Part shown: positions 1 to 9,310 of the stretch, in pieces | Position numbering within the stretch: the stretch's first letter is position 1 | How the letters are laid out: every line of letters starts with the position of its first letter | Source of the DNA: Neorhodopirellula lusitana | Lineage (GTDB): Bacteria; Planctomycetota; Planctomycetia; Pirellulales; Pirellulaceae | DNA: 64,000 bases | Direction of reading: 5' to 3' | Assembly: GCF_900182915.1 (NCBI RefSeq) | Contig: NZ_FXUG01000023.1 | Span: 25,875 to 89,874, forward strand | Notes under the pieces: model-generated | Told to the model about the DNA's origin: nothing | Database searches by the model: none | Seen by the model: only the letters and a program-made list of their open reading frames with translations | Translations under genes and position numbers: made by a program

Positions 1-1
1 G

Positions 2-667
2 CCCGCCCGCGAGTCCTACCGTCTTCACCAACACATCTACGGCATCGACGCCAAGGCATTTGAAGCCCGTCTGGATGAACTAAGCGATCTGCTCGACGTC
101 ACCCGCCTGCTCGACCAACCCGTCCGCGAATTGTCACTCGGCGAACGGATGAAGATGGAGCTGATCGCAGCGTTGCTGCACAGCCCCGAGGTTCTCTTTC
201 TGGACGAACCGACGATCGGCTTGGACGTCATCGCTCAACACAACATCCAAAAGTTCTTGAAATACTACCAAGAGAAACGCCAGATCACGATTCTGCTGAC
301 CAGCCACTACATGAAAGACATCGCTGCATTATGTCGCCGCGTCGTCGTCATTGCTCGCGGCACCATCCAGTACGACGGTTCTCTATCGGGCATCATCGAT
401 AAGTTCAGCGGTGACAAATTGGTCACGCTGCAGTTCGCCGCATCGGAATCGCTTTCGCTACCGAAATCACTGGGTGAAGTGGTCAACGAGAACTGGCCCA
501 AGATTCAATACAAGGTCCCTCGTGGCGACGTGCCACGACTTTTAGCCGAAACGCTTCGCGATCACTCTATTGAAGATGTCGTCGTCGAAGATCCACCACT
601 CGAAGACGTCATCGCTGGACTGTTTCGCGAGTCAATGGAAAACACTCAGGAAGCTGCTCAAGCATGA
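2..667 (+). CDS. ABC-2 type transporter ATP-binding protein (5' end outside window)
   Basis: The reading frame is open from base 2, so the start and Walker A lie upstream of the window. What remains is the C-terminal part of an ABC ATPase: a signature loop reading LSLGERMKMEL, a Walker B ending FLDEPTIGLD, and a switch histidine in TSHYMKD. A C-terminal extension of about 110 residues follows, as in ATPases of ABC-2 exporters (drug, polysaccharide or viologen type). The enzyme would power a membrane permease that should be encoded upstream. Its TGA overlaps the ATG of the next gene (ATGA), so the two are probably translationally coupled. The substrate cannot be read from this fragment. Confidence 0.85.
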   Translation, partial: PARESYRLHQHIYGIDAKAFEARLDELSDLLDVTRLLDQPVRELSLGERMKMELIAALLHSPEVLFLDEPTIGLDVIAQHNIQKFLKYYQEKRQITILLTSHYMKDIAALCRRVVVIARGTIQYDGSLSGIIDKFSGDKLVTLQFAASESLSLPKSLGEVVNENWPKIQYKVPRGDVPRLLAETLRDHSIEDVVVEDPPLEDVIAGLFRESMENTQEAAQA

Positions 668-2535
668 TTCAACTCGATAACATTTCAATCGGATTCCGCG
701 GCCCTCAACTGCTCGACAATGTGTCCGTGCGCATCCAGCGTGGTGACCGCATTGGCTTGCTGGGGCGCAACGGCGCCGGCAAGACGACTCTCCTTAAACT
801 CCTTGCTGGCGACCTCACGCCCGATCACGGTGACATTGTTCCCGATGCGGGCGTTCGTATTGCTCGGCTACTGCAGGAAGTGCCGCGACATATCGAGATG
901 AAGGTCCACGATCTGATGATCGCGCGGTGCACCGACATCGAAGGCATGGCATCTTCACTTGGCCCTTCGGACCACGAAACACGTGAACCCTGGGAAATCG
1001 AACAACTGACGGAGGAAACTCTGTCACGCATGGACCTGGATGGCGAAGCGAATTTCCAAGACCTATCGAGTGGCATGAAACGCCGCGTCTTGCTTGCCCG
1101 TACTATCGCCGCCAAGCCCGACCTCCTGCTGCTCGACGAACCGACCAACCACCTTGATATCCATTCGATCCTGTGGCTGGAAAAGTTCCTGAAGAGCTGG
1201 TCCGGAACATTGATGTTCATCACTCACGACCGTTCGTTCTTGCAATCCCTTGCCGACCGCATTTGGGAAATCGATCGCGGGCGCCTTTTCGACTGGACGT
1301 GCGACTACCCCACGTTTCTGCAGCGAAAGTCGGACGCACTGGACGCGGAAGAAAAACAAAATGCGTTGTTCGATAAAAGACTCGCGGAAGAAGAAGCCTG
1401 GATCCGCAAGGGCATCAAAGCCCGCCGAACTCGAAACGAAGGACGCGTCCGCGCGTTGAAGGCACTTCGTGTCGAGCGAACCGAACGACGATCCCAGGAA
1501 GGCACGGCGAAGCTGAACCTCCAAACCGCCCAGCGTGGCGGAGCGTTAATCGCCAAGCTCGACAACGTGTCGTTTGACTACGGCGATTCGAAGACCATCG
1601 TCCGTGACTTCAGCACGCTGGTCATGCGGGGCGACAAGATCGGTATCATCGGTCCCAATGGTGCCGGCAAGACAACACTGCTGAAACTGATTCTGGGTAA
1701 GCTGGAACCCACATCCGGTGAGATCAAACTCGGCACCAACTTGAAGGTGGCCTACTTCGATCAACTGCGTGACAAGCTTGATCCCGAAGCAACTGTTGCC
1801 GAGAACATCGGCGAGGGCAGCGACAAAATTGTGGTTGGCGACAAAACCAAACACATCCTGGGATACCTGCAAGATTACCTGTTCACACCCGAACGAGCCC
1901 GGACCCCGGTCAAGCATTTGTCCGGTGGTGAACGCAACCGAGCCCTTCTTGCCAAGCTGATGACGCGCCCGGCCAACGTGATCGTCTTGGATGAGCCGAC
2001 GAATGACTTGGACGCAGAAACGCTGGAGATGCTCGAAGAACAGCTCGCTGGTTTTGACGGCACGCTCTTGATGGTCAGCCACGACCGTACGTTCCTAAAC
2101 AACGTGGTAACCAGCACGATTGTTTTCGAGAACGATGAAGCTGAAGGTACCGTCAATGAATACGTCGGTGGCTACGACGAATGGGAAGCCGCCAAATTGC
2201 GTCGCGAAGGCGAAGCAAGAGAACTCGGCAACGCACGCGGCACCATCGCACAAACCAAAGCGGCTCAATCAAAAGCTGCCAACGACAAACAAGCGGAACC
2301 CGAAACCAAAGCCGCTCGACTGTCCTACAACGAACAACGCGAACTGAAAACCTTGCCGACCGAAATCGAAAAACTGGAAGCCAAGATCGCATCGCTGCAC
2401 ACCGAGATGGCCGAACCGAACTTCTATCAATCCGGTGGCGATCTCATCGCCCAGAAATCGAAAGAGCTTCAAGATCTCGAATCGACTCTCGAATCCAAGT
2501 TCAAACTCTGGGAAGAACTCGAAGCCCGTTCGTAG
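664..2535 (+). CDS. ABC-F family ATPase, Uup-like
   Basis: This soluble 623-residue protein has two ABC domains and no membrane segment. The first Walker A is at residues 34-42 (GRNGAGKTT), with Walker B near 154-160. The second Walker A is around 330-338, with signature LSGGE at 419-423 and Walker B at 441-450 (VLDEPTNDLD). A charged linker at about 225-285 separates the domains, and a predicted coiled-coil tail (about 530-623) matches the Uup C-terminal domain. ABC-F proteins act on ribosomes or DNA intermediates and do not transport. It starts inside the stop of the preceding ABC-2 ATPase. Uup is favoured over EttA because of the C-terminal coiled coil; the exact subfamily would need a phylogeny. 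Confidence 0.9.
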   Translation: MIQLDNISIGFRGPQLLDNVSVRIQRGDRIGLLGRNGAGKTTLLKLLAGDLTPDHGDIVPDAGVRIARLLQEVPRHIEMKVHDLMIARCTDIEGMASSLGPSDHETREPWEIEQLTEETLSRMDLDGEANFQDLSSGMKRRVLLARTIAAKPDLLLLDEPTNHLDIHSILWLEKFLKSWSGTLMFITHDRSFLQSLADRIWEIDRGRLFDWTCDYPTFLQRKSDALDAEEKQNALFDKRLAEEEAWIRKGIKARRTRNEGRVRALKALRVERTERRSQEGTAKLNLQTAQRGGALIAKLDNVSFDYGDSKTIVRDFSTLVMRGDKIGIIGPNGAGKTTLLKLILGKLEPTSGEIKLGTNLKVAYFDQLRDKLDPEATVAENIGEGSDKIVVGDKTKHILGYLQDYLFTPERARTPVKHLSGGERNRALLAKLMTRPANVIVLDEPTNDLDAETLEMLEEQLAGFDGTLLMVSHDRTFLNNVVTSTIVFENDEAEGTVNEYVGGYDEWEAAKLRREGEARELGNARGTIAQTKAAQSKAANDKQAEPETKAARLSYNEQRELKTLPTEIEKLEAKIASLHTEMAEPNFYQSGGDLIAQKSKELQDLESTLESKFKLWEELEARS

Positions 2536-2709
2536 TGCCTAGCACAATCGTCCTATCCGGGGTTTGCGTTGACCAGGCAACGGCTAGCTAAAAACACCTT
2601 CCAGCGAGCCGTTTTTAACCCGACCTGCAACTGCGTTCTTCGCGGCTGCACCGGAGAAGGCCTTCACCCCAAAGTCGACGCCACGACTTCGCGTCTAAGA
2701 GTACAACCG

Positions 2710-3495
2710 ATGCCGCAACAGCTGATGAACTGGTACGACCGCCCGCAATACTTCGACATGGTTTTCCGAGACGAAACCAATGACGAAGTACGCTTCTTTG
2801 AAAAGGCGTTCGCGAAGTTAGTCGACACTCCCGTCAAACGACTCTACGAACCCGGCTGCGGAAGCGGTCGACTCGTTGCCGCGATGGCCGGTCGCGGTTA
2901 CGAACTTGTCGCCACGGACAACAATGACGCGATGTTGGCTTACCTGCAAAAGCGACTCAAACGCCGCGGGTTGCCCAGCGAATTACTCAACACCGACATG
3001 ACTACCCATGTCTGCAAACCGGCTGTCGATGCTGCGTTCTGTACCTTCAACACGTTTCGCCACTTGCTAGATGCGGACTCCGCCGAAACACACCTACGCA
3101 GCGTCGCGGACTCACTTCGGCCCGGCGGGATCTACATCCTCGGCTTCCACTGCATTCCGCTCGATGCTGACCCGGACTGCACCGAACGCTGGTCAGCAAT
3201 GCATGGTGGAACCAAGGTCAGCGTGACCTTGCGAGTGATCAACTTCGAACGCCGCAAACGCCGAGAAACCCTGAGAGTTTCCATCAAGGCCACCAAAGCG
3301 AACGGCCAAATCGAGCGAATCCGAAGTGAATTCCAACTTCGGCTATACACGCCTGCCCAGGCCAAAACATTACTCAAGAGCGTCGACGACGTTTTTGAAA
3401 TCGCGTCCGTTCATGACTTTGACTACGACTTGGATGAACAACGCAAAATGGACAATGATCTGACCGATGCAGTTTTCATTCTTCGCAAACGTTAA
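2710..3495 (+). CDS. class I SAM-dependent methyltransferase
   Basis: The protein has 261 residues if it starts at ATG 2710. The frame is open upstream to a TTG at 2569, but those extra 47 codons have no domain character and the family begins near this ATG. Motif I (YEPGCGSGRL) binds S-adenosylmethionine, followed by the acidic motif II (VATDNN) and a Rossmann-like methyltransferase body. The substrate is not evident; the look is of a small-molecule methyltransferase. Its 3' end lies just before the start of the small lipoprotein gene. Confidence is high for the fold and low for the target. Confidence 0.85.
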   Translation: MPQQLMNWYDRPQYFDMVFRDETNDEVRFFEKAFAKLVDTPVKRLYEPGCGSGRLVAAMAGRGYELVATDNNDAMLAYLQKRLKRRGLPSELLNTDMTTHVCKPAVDAAFCTFNTFRHLLDADSAETHLRSVADSLRPGGIYILGFHCIPLDADPDCTERWSAMHGGTKVSVTLRVINFERRKRRETLRVSIKATKANGQIERIRSEFQLRLYTPAQAKTLLKSVDDVFEIASVHDFDYDLDEQRKMDNDLTDAVFILRKR

Positions 3496-3556
3496 ACTAA
3501 TCCGTACAATCGCTTGCCCTATCTTCCCGCTCCCCACTATTCGACTGAGTCAAACG

Positions 3557-3838
3557 ATGGATCGTCTTGCTAGCATCAAGTACTTCTGTTTGAGCAATGC
3601 ATTGCTATTCGCGATCACGGGATGCGGTGGCGGAACGACAGCGGAGCCTGCCCCAACCACTTCGCCTGCGACGGCTGAAAACGCTGCTCAAGCAACAAGC
3701 CAAGCTCCCACTAAAGAGCTAACCGGCGGAATGACCTTGCCAGATGAGGTCCCGATCCAGCCTTCATCGGTGCCAGCCGATTCGGAAACCCCCGGTTCGA
3801 CCAAGGGAATGCAGCTTCCCGACGACTTGTCGCCATAG
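3557..3838 (+). CDS. small secreted lipoprotein
   Basis: A 93-residue protein with a hydrophobic N-terminus ending in a lipobox (AITGC), so it is probably lipidated at that Cys and anchored in a membrane facing the periplasm. The mature part is Ala/Thr/Pro-rich and contains two related segments, GGMTLPDEVP and KGMQLPDDLSP, a short internal repeat of pattern G-M-x-L-P-D-[ED]. No known domain is recognisable. The frame is open to 3467, but ATG 3557 places the signal peptide correctly and avoids overlapping the methyltransferase gene. Function unknown. Confidence 0.7.
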   Translation: MDRLASIKYFCLSNALLFAITGCGGGTTAEPAPTTSPATAENAAQATSQAPTKELTGGMTLPDEVPIQPSSVPADSETPGSTKGMQLPDDLSP

Positions 3839-4043
3839 CTTTTGCTCGGCTGACGACAACCGTAACTCCGCGAGCCCTGAAATGGGTCGCGCCGACACTG
3901 GATCGCAGCCTGCCCACACGGGCCGCCAGCCTACGCCTGGCCCCAGTCCACACGGCTTCCCTGTCAAAAAATGAGCCTAGTTTAAAACAGACCGGGCTAG
4001 GCAGCCAAAGTGGGCCAGCAATAACGAGTCATGCGACTCTGCC

Positions 4044-5117
4044 TTAAGAAATTGTTTTCCCAGCGACGCTCACCGCCTTGGGACGCTGCACGTTCTTGGC
4101 CAGACCTAGTAGCTCAAAAAGCTGGATCACTCGCCACGACATATCAAACTCATACCACTTATGCCCGTGCGCGGCCGACCGCGGGGCAGCGTGGTGATTG
4201 TTGTGCCAGCCTTCGCCATGGCTGATCAATGCGACCAACCAATTGTTCATGCTGTTGTCCCGGGTTTCGTAGTTTCGATAACCGAAAACGTGACCGAGTG
4301 AGTTCACCGACCAGGTTCCATGCAGCACAAAGACAGTCCGCATGGCCACGCCCCAAACGCTCCAACTCAAATAGTATCGCCAAGCAACTGACCAATCGCC
4401 ACCGCTGACGGCCAGGCCAACCAAGCCGCCAAGACCCGACAACACAATCGCATGTGCGACGAAGACAAAGAACCAACCATCCTTACGCTCTAACTTCAAA
4501 TAGAACGGGTCCCGCAACAGGTCGCGCACATATCGTTCGTAGCGACTCGTTCGATCCAAGTCACGGTGCCGGCACACTACCCATCCCACGTGTCCCCAAA
4601 CAAAGCTAGCTAGCGGCGAGTGCGGGTCGGGCTGGTGATCCGAATGCTGGTGGTGCATTCGGTGAATTGCAACCCAGCGAGCGGGACTGTCTTGCAAATT
4701 GCACATCCCAAGAATCGCCAAGGTGTGCTCCATCCACTTCGGACAAGTGAAGCCACGGTGGGTCAACAAACGATGGTAACCAATCGTGATCCCCATCATG
4801 CCAAACACGAAGTGACCTGCGATCCCAACGACCAGACCTGACCATGTAAACAGATAGCTAAACCACGCCGGAACGAATGCCGCCAGGGCGACAAGGTGCA
4901 CCAGCGACAACACGATCACGTATTGCCACATGATCTGAATCGGCTGCACCTCTTCCGGCTTGGGAATCCGCTGAGGGTCACGACCGGACTCATCGTCCTC
5001 GTGCAGCAACTCATCTCCCATTGGATCATAAGTAGCAGCGGCGACATCACCGGGCGAGGGCTTTGCAGAAATCGCAGCCGGATTTGATTCGGACCGCATC
5101 GTTTCGGAAGTGGACAT
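4044..5117 (-). CDS. acyl-CoA / acyl-lipid fatty acid desaturase (first of two)
   Basis: A 357-residue integral membrane di-iron desaturase that introduces a double bond (probably delta-9) into an acyl chain. All three histidine boxes of the SCD/DesC family are present: HRLLTH, HRMHH and HNNHH. Hydrophobic segments lie before box 1 and between boxes 2 and 3. The start at 5117 (MSTSETMRS) is preferred over an upstream start at 5261, whose extra 48 residues lack family character. A second desaturase of the same family lies at 46304-47455. It is transcribed toward the lipoprotein gene and has its own upstream region (5118-5481). The role is membrane fluidity control. Confidence 0.92.
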   Translation of the reverse strand: MSTSETMRSESNPAAISAKPSPGDVAAATYDPMGDELLHEDDESGRDPQRIPKPEEVQPIQIMWQYVIVLSLVHLVALAAFVPAWFSYLFTWSGLVVGIAGHFVFGMMGITIGYHRLLTHRGFTCPKWMEHTLAILGMCNLQDSPARWVAIHRMHHQHSDHQPDPHSPLASFVWGHVGWVVCRHRDLDRTSRYERYVRDLLRDPFYLKLERKDGWFFVFVAHAIVLSGLGGLVGLAVSGGDWSVAWRYYLSWSVWGVAMRTVFVLHGTWSVNSLGHVFGYRNYETRDNSMNNWLVALISHGEGWHNNHHAAPRSAAHGHKWYEFDMSWRVIQLFELLGLAKNVQRPKAVSVAGKTIS

Positions 5118-5481
5118 CAGGACTGTCTTGAGCGGGAACTGCGAGGAAAAGAGCAGGCTAGAGAGGGATTCGCTAAGCCCTAGCGTCGGCATTCTTTGCC
5201 TATTTTGCAATGCCACTTTTGAGCCGGCGGGTTTTGCAACCGGAGTGTTCGCGCCTGACAAGCCTCTGACCAGACAACCAGCTCACCCCAGCAATCGCCA
5301 TTGATGAGCCCCAAACAGCCGGATTTTTCATGACCGCGCAGCAAAAACGGCCAGGCGTGATTCCTGACCGTATTGAATTCGATTTCGGTGCGAATGACTC
5401 GGGGTACGGCGTGGCAGGGCGAAACCGATACCAGACCTTCCATCCAAACGACATTCAGCTAGCGAGCAAGCGTCGCGAGAC
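5118..5481. other. intergenic region upstream of the desaturase
   Basis: There are 364 bases between the desaturase start (5117, minus) and the end of the small basic protein gene (5482, minus). It should hold the desaturase promoter. I see no clear sigma-70 pair, terminator or RNA gene; the open frames crossing it have no recognisable protein character. Confidence 0.4.
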
Positions 5482-5688
5482 CTACTTTTCCTTGTCGTCG
5501 GCCTTCTTGACCTTCTTCTTCTTCTTCAACGAGATTTTTTGGACGCGTGTCTTGGCCATGCCGATGATGTCGGCATTTTCGTCGAAACGATCGAGTTCTT
5601 TGAGTCGAGCGACTCGCTCGGCACGGGTCAGGACGTTGCGGTTCTTGATGGCCCCGGCTTGAACCTTGAGGCTTCGATCCATGGTCAT
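5482..5688 (-). CDS. PVC-superphylum small basic protein (TIGR04137 family)
   Basis: A 68-residue, strongly basic protein starting MTMDRSLKVQ (a start at the inner ATG 5682 would give 66 residues). The core reads as an ARNVLTRAERIARLKE-like segment, here NRNVLTRAERVARLKELD, followed by a Lys-rich tail (SLKKKKKVKK). This is the short protein known as a signature of Planctomycetes, Verrucomicrobia and Chlamydiae; its small size, high charge and conservation led others to propose nucleic-acid or ribosome binding. The frame is open to 5829, but residues upstream of 5688 do not belong to the family. It stands alone between the DUF1559 gene and the desaturase. Confidence 0.85.
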   Translation of the reverse strand: MTMDRSLKVQAGAIKNRNVLTRAERVARLKELDRFDENADIIGMAKTRVQKISLKKKKKVKKADDKEK

Positions 5689-5972
5689 GGGACGAATTCT
5701 ACGCTGAAAGAGTAATAGTGAACGGTTTTTTCTTGTGTCGAGCCGCGAATGATAGCCTAGTTGGTCAATACTAGCAACCTCATCGCTGGGGCAGTCTGAT
5801 GGAGATCTTGTGGCGGCCGAAATCGTCACTTAGCCCCCCAAACGAACCCTGCCAGCCAATGAAACGAACGCCGGCCTGAATTGCCACTTGCGGGTTCCAC
5901 ACTCCCGTTCATCGGCGTTCACCGACGGATCAGTTCAGTCCGTCCGCAATAGATTCCAGGTTAGATCCCGCT

Positions 5973-6995
5973 TCAAGATCCTCGATCGGGCTGCACTTCA
6001 TCACTGCCAGAAGCAGGATCGCTGTCAGATTCACTGTCCGGTTGCGCGTCGTCCTGAACTGCCGGCGATTCTCCAATCACTTCGTTGGCAATCCCACCAA
6101 CAGGCAGGGTTGTGGAATCATTCCGGCCAACCAGCTTCTGATAGATCCCCATGTCCACCGTCTCACTGAGAAACGAGACAGCGCCATCCCCCATCGCAAC
6201 GCTCGCACCACCAGCGTGAAGACTTGCCAGGCCCCCGACAAACAGCGGATCCTTGTATTTTTCGATCGGAACCTCCGCGTTGATCGGGGTGCCCGCGTTC
6301 CGAAGACTACTCCGGGTTCCGCTCATCCATCCCAAATCAAATTCCGGCGGCGAGAGCTTCTCGCCCACTAGGATCGTGTGCGCCATCCCATCAACGACTT
6401 CGTCAAGCAAAACCCAGCGATTCAGCATCAATAGGCCATTGCCATCCACCAAGATCGGTCCAGACTGATTCGAATGCATGCCCACGTAGCTGGTCGTATT
6501 GGGAACCTGCCGCTGGGAAGACGCTGGGCATCGCAGGAATGACAAATCCACCTCGCGTGGCAAACGATTCGCCTCTTCATATACACCAAACCGAAAATCG
6601 ATCGACTGGTAGAGCCCCTCGCGATCGACGAAAGGCAGTAAACTCGCCAGCCAGTTTTGGTGGTAGGCCCAGCTCGGCTCGTCGCGATCCGGAAGACTGA
6701 CAACGGGCTCAACCGGTTCATTCAGCTTGGCGTTGTACGAAAACGTCCCGCTGGGCAAATGACCGAAGTCACTGGCGTACGCCTGGTTCGCCAACACGAT
6801 TCGAGCGAGATTCTGGTGACAATTGCTGCGGCGAGCGATGGACCGCATGTCACGGACAATAGGCACCGAGATCGCAAACAGAACAAACAAAATCACCAAC
6901 ACCACAGCGATTTCCAACAACGAAAAAGCACGGCGAATCGGTGCAGGCGGCATTCGGTACATTGGAGCGGAACACATGGGAGATACAGATTTCAT
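5973..6995 (-). CDS. DUF1559 protein with prepilin-like N-terminus
   Basis: A 340-residue protein with a type IV pilin-like leader: a basic stretch, then RRAFSLLEIAVVLVILFVLF, where a prepilin peptidase would cut just before the Phe, followed by one long hydrophobic helix (about residues 23-48). The rest is the DUF1559 (SBP_bac_10) domain, with its typical late segment LHAGGASVAMGDGAVSFLSE. This family is expanded to dozens of copies in planctomycetes and is thought to form pseudopilin-like extracellular proteins. The C-terminus is acidic and Ser/Asp-rich. It is divergent from the nuclease gene at 7189 across a 193-base gap. Exact role unknown. Confidence 0.9.
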   Translation of the reverse strand: MKSVSPMCSAPMYRMPPAPIRRAFSLLEIAVVLVILFVLFAISVPIVRDMRSIARRSNCHQNLARIVLANQAYASDFGHLPSGTFSYNAKLNEPVEPVVSLPDRDEPSWAYHQNWLASLLPFVDREGLYQSIDFRFGVYEEANRLPREVDLSFLRCPASSQRQVPNTTSYVGMHSNQSGPILVDGNGLLMLNRWVLLDEVVDGMAHTILVGEKLSPPEFDLGWMSGTRSSLRNAGTPINAEVPIEKYKDPLFVGGLASLHAGGASVAMGDGAVSFLSETVDMGIYQKLVGRNDSTTLPVGGIANEVIGESPAVQDDAQPDSESDSDPASGSDEVQPDRGS

Positions 6996-7188
6996 GAAAA
7001 GAACCTAGCTGGCACGGTCATACCATTCCAAATGGCAGGCGGGGGTTTATGGTGATGCAGTTCATTTCCCGAGACAACCATCCCTGCGATCTGCACCAAG
7101 CGCAAATCGACTTCCAATCCCTCACGGGCCAGGAATCCAGTCGAAGCCCGATTCCTGCAGAAGCCCCCGCGACTGTCCCTACGAAAAA

Positions 7189-8259
7189 ATGATTTTCGAA
7201 AAAGTGATTCCTGTGAATTGCATTCCAACTTGGCGTCTGGCAATACTCGCCACCATCTTGACCGCTGAAGCACTCACCTCACCGGCTCGATGCGCCGCTG
7301 AACCCTTCACGGTCATGACATGGAATCTGGAATGGTTCTACGACGACGCCAAGAAAGACAATTACAGCGACCTGGCGATCGAAAAAGCCTCGCCTTCCCG
7401 CGGACAATGGAACTGGCGAAGGGACGCCGCCGCGACCGCCATCGCCAAGATTGCCCCCTCGGTGGCCGCGGTTCAAGAAATCGAGGGCCAGCGAGTCCTT
7501 TGGTACCTCACCCGGTCCCTCGAACGAGACCACAAGCTGAAGTACGACGAGTTCGTCATCCAGGGCAACGACCACTTCACCGAACAAGATGTTGGCTTGC
7601 TGGTGCGATCCCCCGTCGACCTGTTTTCCGTCATGCGAGGGAACGTCACATCTCGCATGAACCGAGACACCTTCGGTTCCGTTTCCAAGCACGTTGCCGC
7701 CTTCATTGAAGTCCCCATCGGCCAGACAACCAAAGACCAGACGACCGAGACGATCCTGATCGTAAACGTTCACTTGAGATCCCGTGACGTCGGCGATCCG
7801 ATCCGCAAAAAACAAGCGGCAAGTCTCAACGAATGGATCAATGGTTGGACACGCCACGCCCCCACGACCCCAGTCATTGTCTTGGGTGACTTCAACACCG
7901 AACAGGTTGCCGAAAACGTCGACCCTCGTAGCGAGCTTGCAATCCTGATGTCACGCTCCACCGTGGACCCCAGCGACGATCTTATCGATCTGCACGATCG
8001 GATCCCCAAGAGTGGAAGACAGACACACCTGTTGAAGGGCAAACAGTTTGACCGCATCCTGGTCAGCCGGTCTCTCGTCGAAGACACTCCCAACGTGCCG
8101 GACCTCGTCTTGTCCAACGTCAAAGTGCGTCGCGACGTCGTCATCCGCGGTCGTGGCGATACCCCAACCGAACACTGGGACGACTACTGGGGACAACCCG
8201 ACGACCAACGCGACCTAAGTGATCATTATCCCGTTGTTGCTGAGTTTGAAATTAGATGA
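7189..8259 (+). CDS. secreted endonuclease/exonuclease/phosphatase (EEP) family protein
   Basis: A 356-residue protein with a signal peptide (hydrophobic about residues 15-30, cleavage near ARCAAEP). The EEP fold is visible as TWNLEWF (metal-binding Asn), VAAVQEIEG (catalytic Glu), VNVHLRSRD, VIVLGDFNTE (Asp/Asn pair), FDRILVS and the terminal LSDHYPVVAEF (general-base Asp-His). These are the catalytic residues of DNase I-like phosphodiesterases. It probably hydrolyses nucleic acid or phosphoesters outside the cytoplasm. Its stop overlaps the start of the S4-domain gene (ATGA at 8256-8259), though one product is exported and the other should be cytoplasmic. Confidence 0.9.
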   Translation: MIFEKVIPVNCIPTWRLAILATILTAEALTSPARCAAEPFTVMTWNLEWFYDDAKKDNYSDLAIEKASPSRGQWNWRRDAAATAIAKIAPSVAAVQEIEGQRVLWYLTRSLERDHKLKYDEFVIQGNDHFTEQDVGLLVRSPVDLFSVMRGNVTSRMNRDTFGSVSKHVAAFIEVPIGQTTKDQTTETILIVNVHLRSRDVGDPIRKKQAASLNEWINGWTRHAPTTPVIVLGDFNTEQVAENVDPRSELAILMSRSTVDPSDDLIDLHDRIPKSGRQTHLLKGKQFDRILVSRSLVEDTPNVPDLVLSNVKVRRDVVIRGRGDTPTEHWDDYWGQPDDQRDLSDHYPVVAEFEIR

Positions 8260-8501
8260 GCGAAACCAACACACCTCCCAATCCTCAACCCATGATTCGG
8301 CTGGATGATTTCCTGAAAGCGGCCGGCGTGGTGGGTACCGGTGGCGAAGCCAAAGTCCGAATCCAAGCGGGCGAGGTATTGGTGAACGACGAAGTCGAAA
8401 CACGACGCCGAAAACAACTGCATGCCGGCGACACCGTGAACTGGAACAGCCAATTGTGGGTAGTCGACTTTGACGACGAAGAAACGCAAAGCGATCTTTA
8501 G
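8256..8501 (+). CDS. S4-domain RNA-binding protein (YbcJ-like)
   Basis: An 81-residue protein made of one S4 RNA-binding fold: IRLDDFLKAAGVVGTGGEAK, then IQAGEVLVNDEVETRRRKQLHAGDTV. The AxxxIxxGxVxVNGxxxxxxxxxLxxGD pattern is that of small YbcJ/RqcP-type proteins that bind structured RNA, often on the ribosome. It overlaps the EEP gene by four bases. Which RNA it binds cannot be said. Confidence 0.88.
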   Translation: MSETNTPPNPQPMIRLDDFLKAAGVVGTGGEAKVRIQAGEVLVNDEVETRRRKQLHAGDTVNWNSQLWVVDFDDEETQSDL

Positions 8502-8567
8502 GCCAAATCAACTTTCGCACGACCATCGTAGGATACGCTGCCATTCACTACTGTCGTTTAAAAACAC

Positions 8568-9310
8568 GTGCCGTGCAGAAGGTCACCCATCGATTGTGAG
8601 GCGGCCCTACGGAATCCCCAAAACGCCAATGAACCGCTGGGGCAGGCAGGTCAGATTGCACCATTGATTTCAAACGGTAACGCATTTCCTGCGAAAGCAC
8701 GTCGGAACCATTCATATCAGCGTATCCACGATGAACCAGAGATAGCTTCCGCCGAACTTGCTACGGAGGAAGCACACTTAGCAGCGACGGACCATGGGAT
8801 CCCGCTCGGACAGGTCGCGGTCGACTCAAAGTCCAACGAGATCATTGCAGTCCCCAAGCTGCTTGACACGATGGAGCTTGAGGGAACGACCATCCCAAAC
8901 TTGCAACCGCAATCGAGCAAGCGTTCATTGGTTCACATGATGAGGGTTTGGTGGAGTCAGGATTTCGGTCCAAGACAGTCCGTGAGAAAGGCCAGGGGCG
9001 TCAGCAAATGAGGAGCGACTGTGTTGCTCCGGTTCCGGAATCGATGAAGGCATGGCCTGGCATCCAGAGCATCGGTCAAGCGATTAACATCACGTCCAGC
9101 GGTGAGAAAGAAACGAGCGAAACCCGCTACTGCATCAGCAGTCAGGCCCCAAGGCCGGTGAGCTTTCCGAGTCGGTCCGAAAGCACTGGGGTACTGAAAG
9201 CATGCACTGGGTTCTCGACGTTGTTGATCGGTGAAGACGCCAGACGGATACGCACCGGCCACGCGGTTGAGAACATGAGTTTCACGAAGAAGTTCGTCAC
9301 ATACTGACTG
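8568..9310 (+). pseudogene. decayed ISAs1-family transposase
   Basis: Fragments of an ISAs1/H-repeat transposase lie in order but in different frames. Frame of 8568 gives LGQVAVDSKSNEIIAVPKLL and then LELEGTT-like residues up to about 8898. The reading then jumps to the frame of 8882, giving DHPKLATAIEQAF, RSKTVREKGQGR and AWPGIQSIG with ETSETRYCISS. A third frame supplies AGELSESVRKHWG and MHWVLDVV, and the second frame returns with GEDARRIRTGHAVENMSF before a stop at about 9304. About 28 residues around the family's VTIDAMGCQ segment are missing, as is the N-terminal half. With at least three frame changes and a deletion it cannot make a working enzyme. Terminal inverted repeats were not located. 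Confidence 0.75.
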
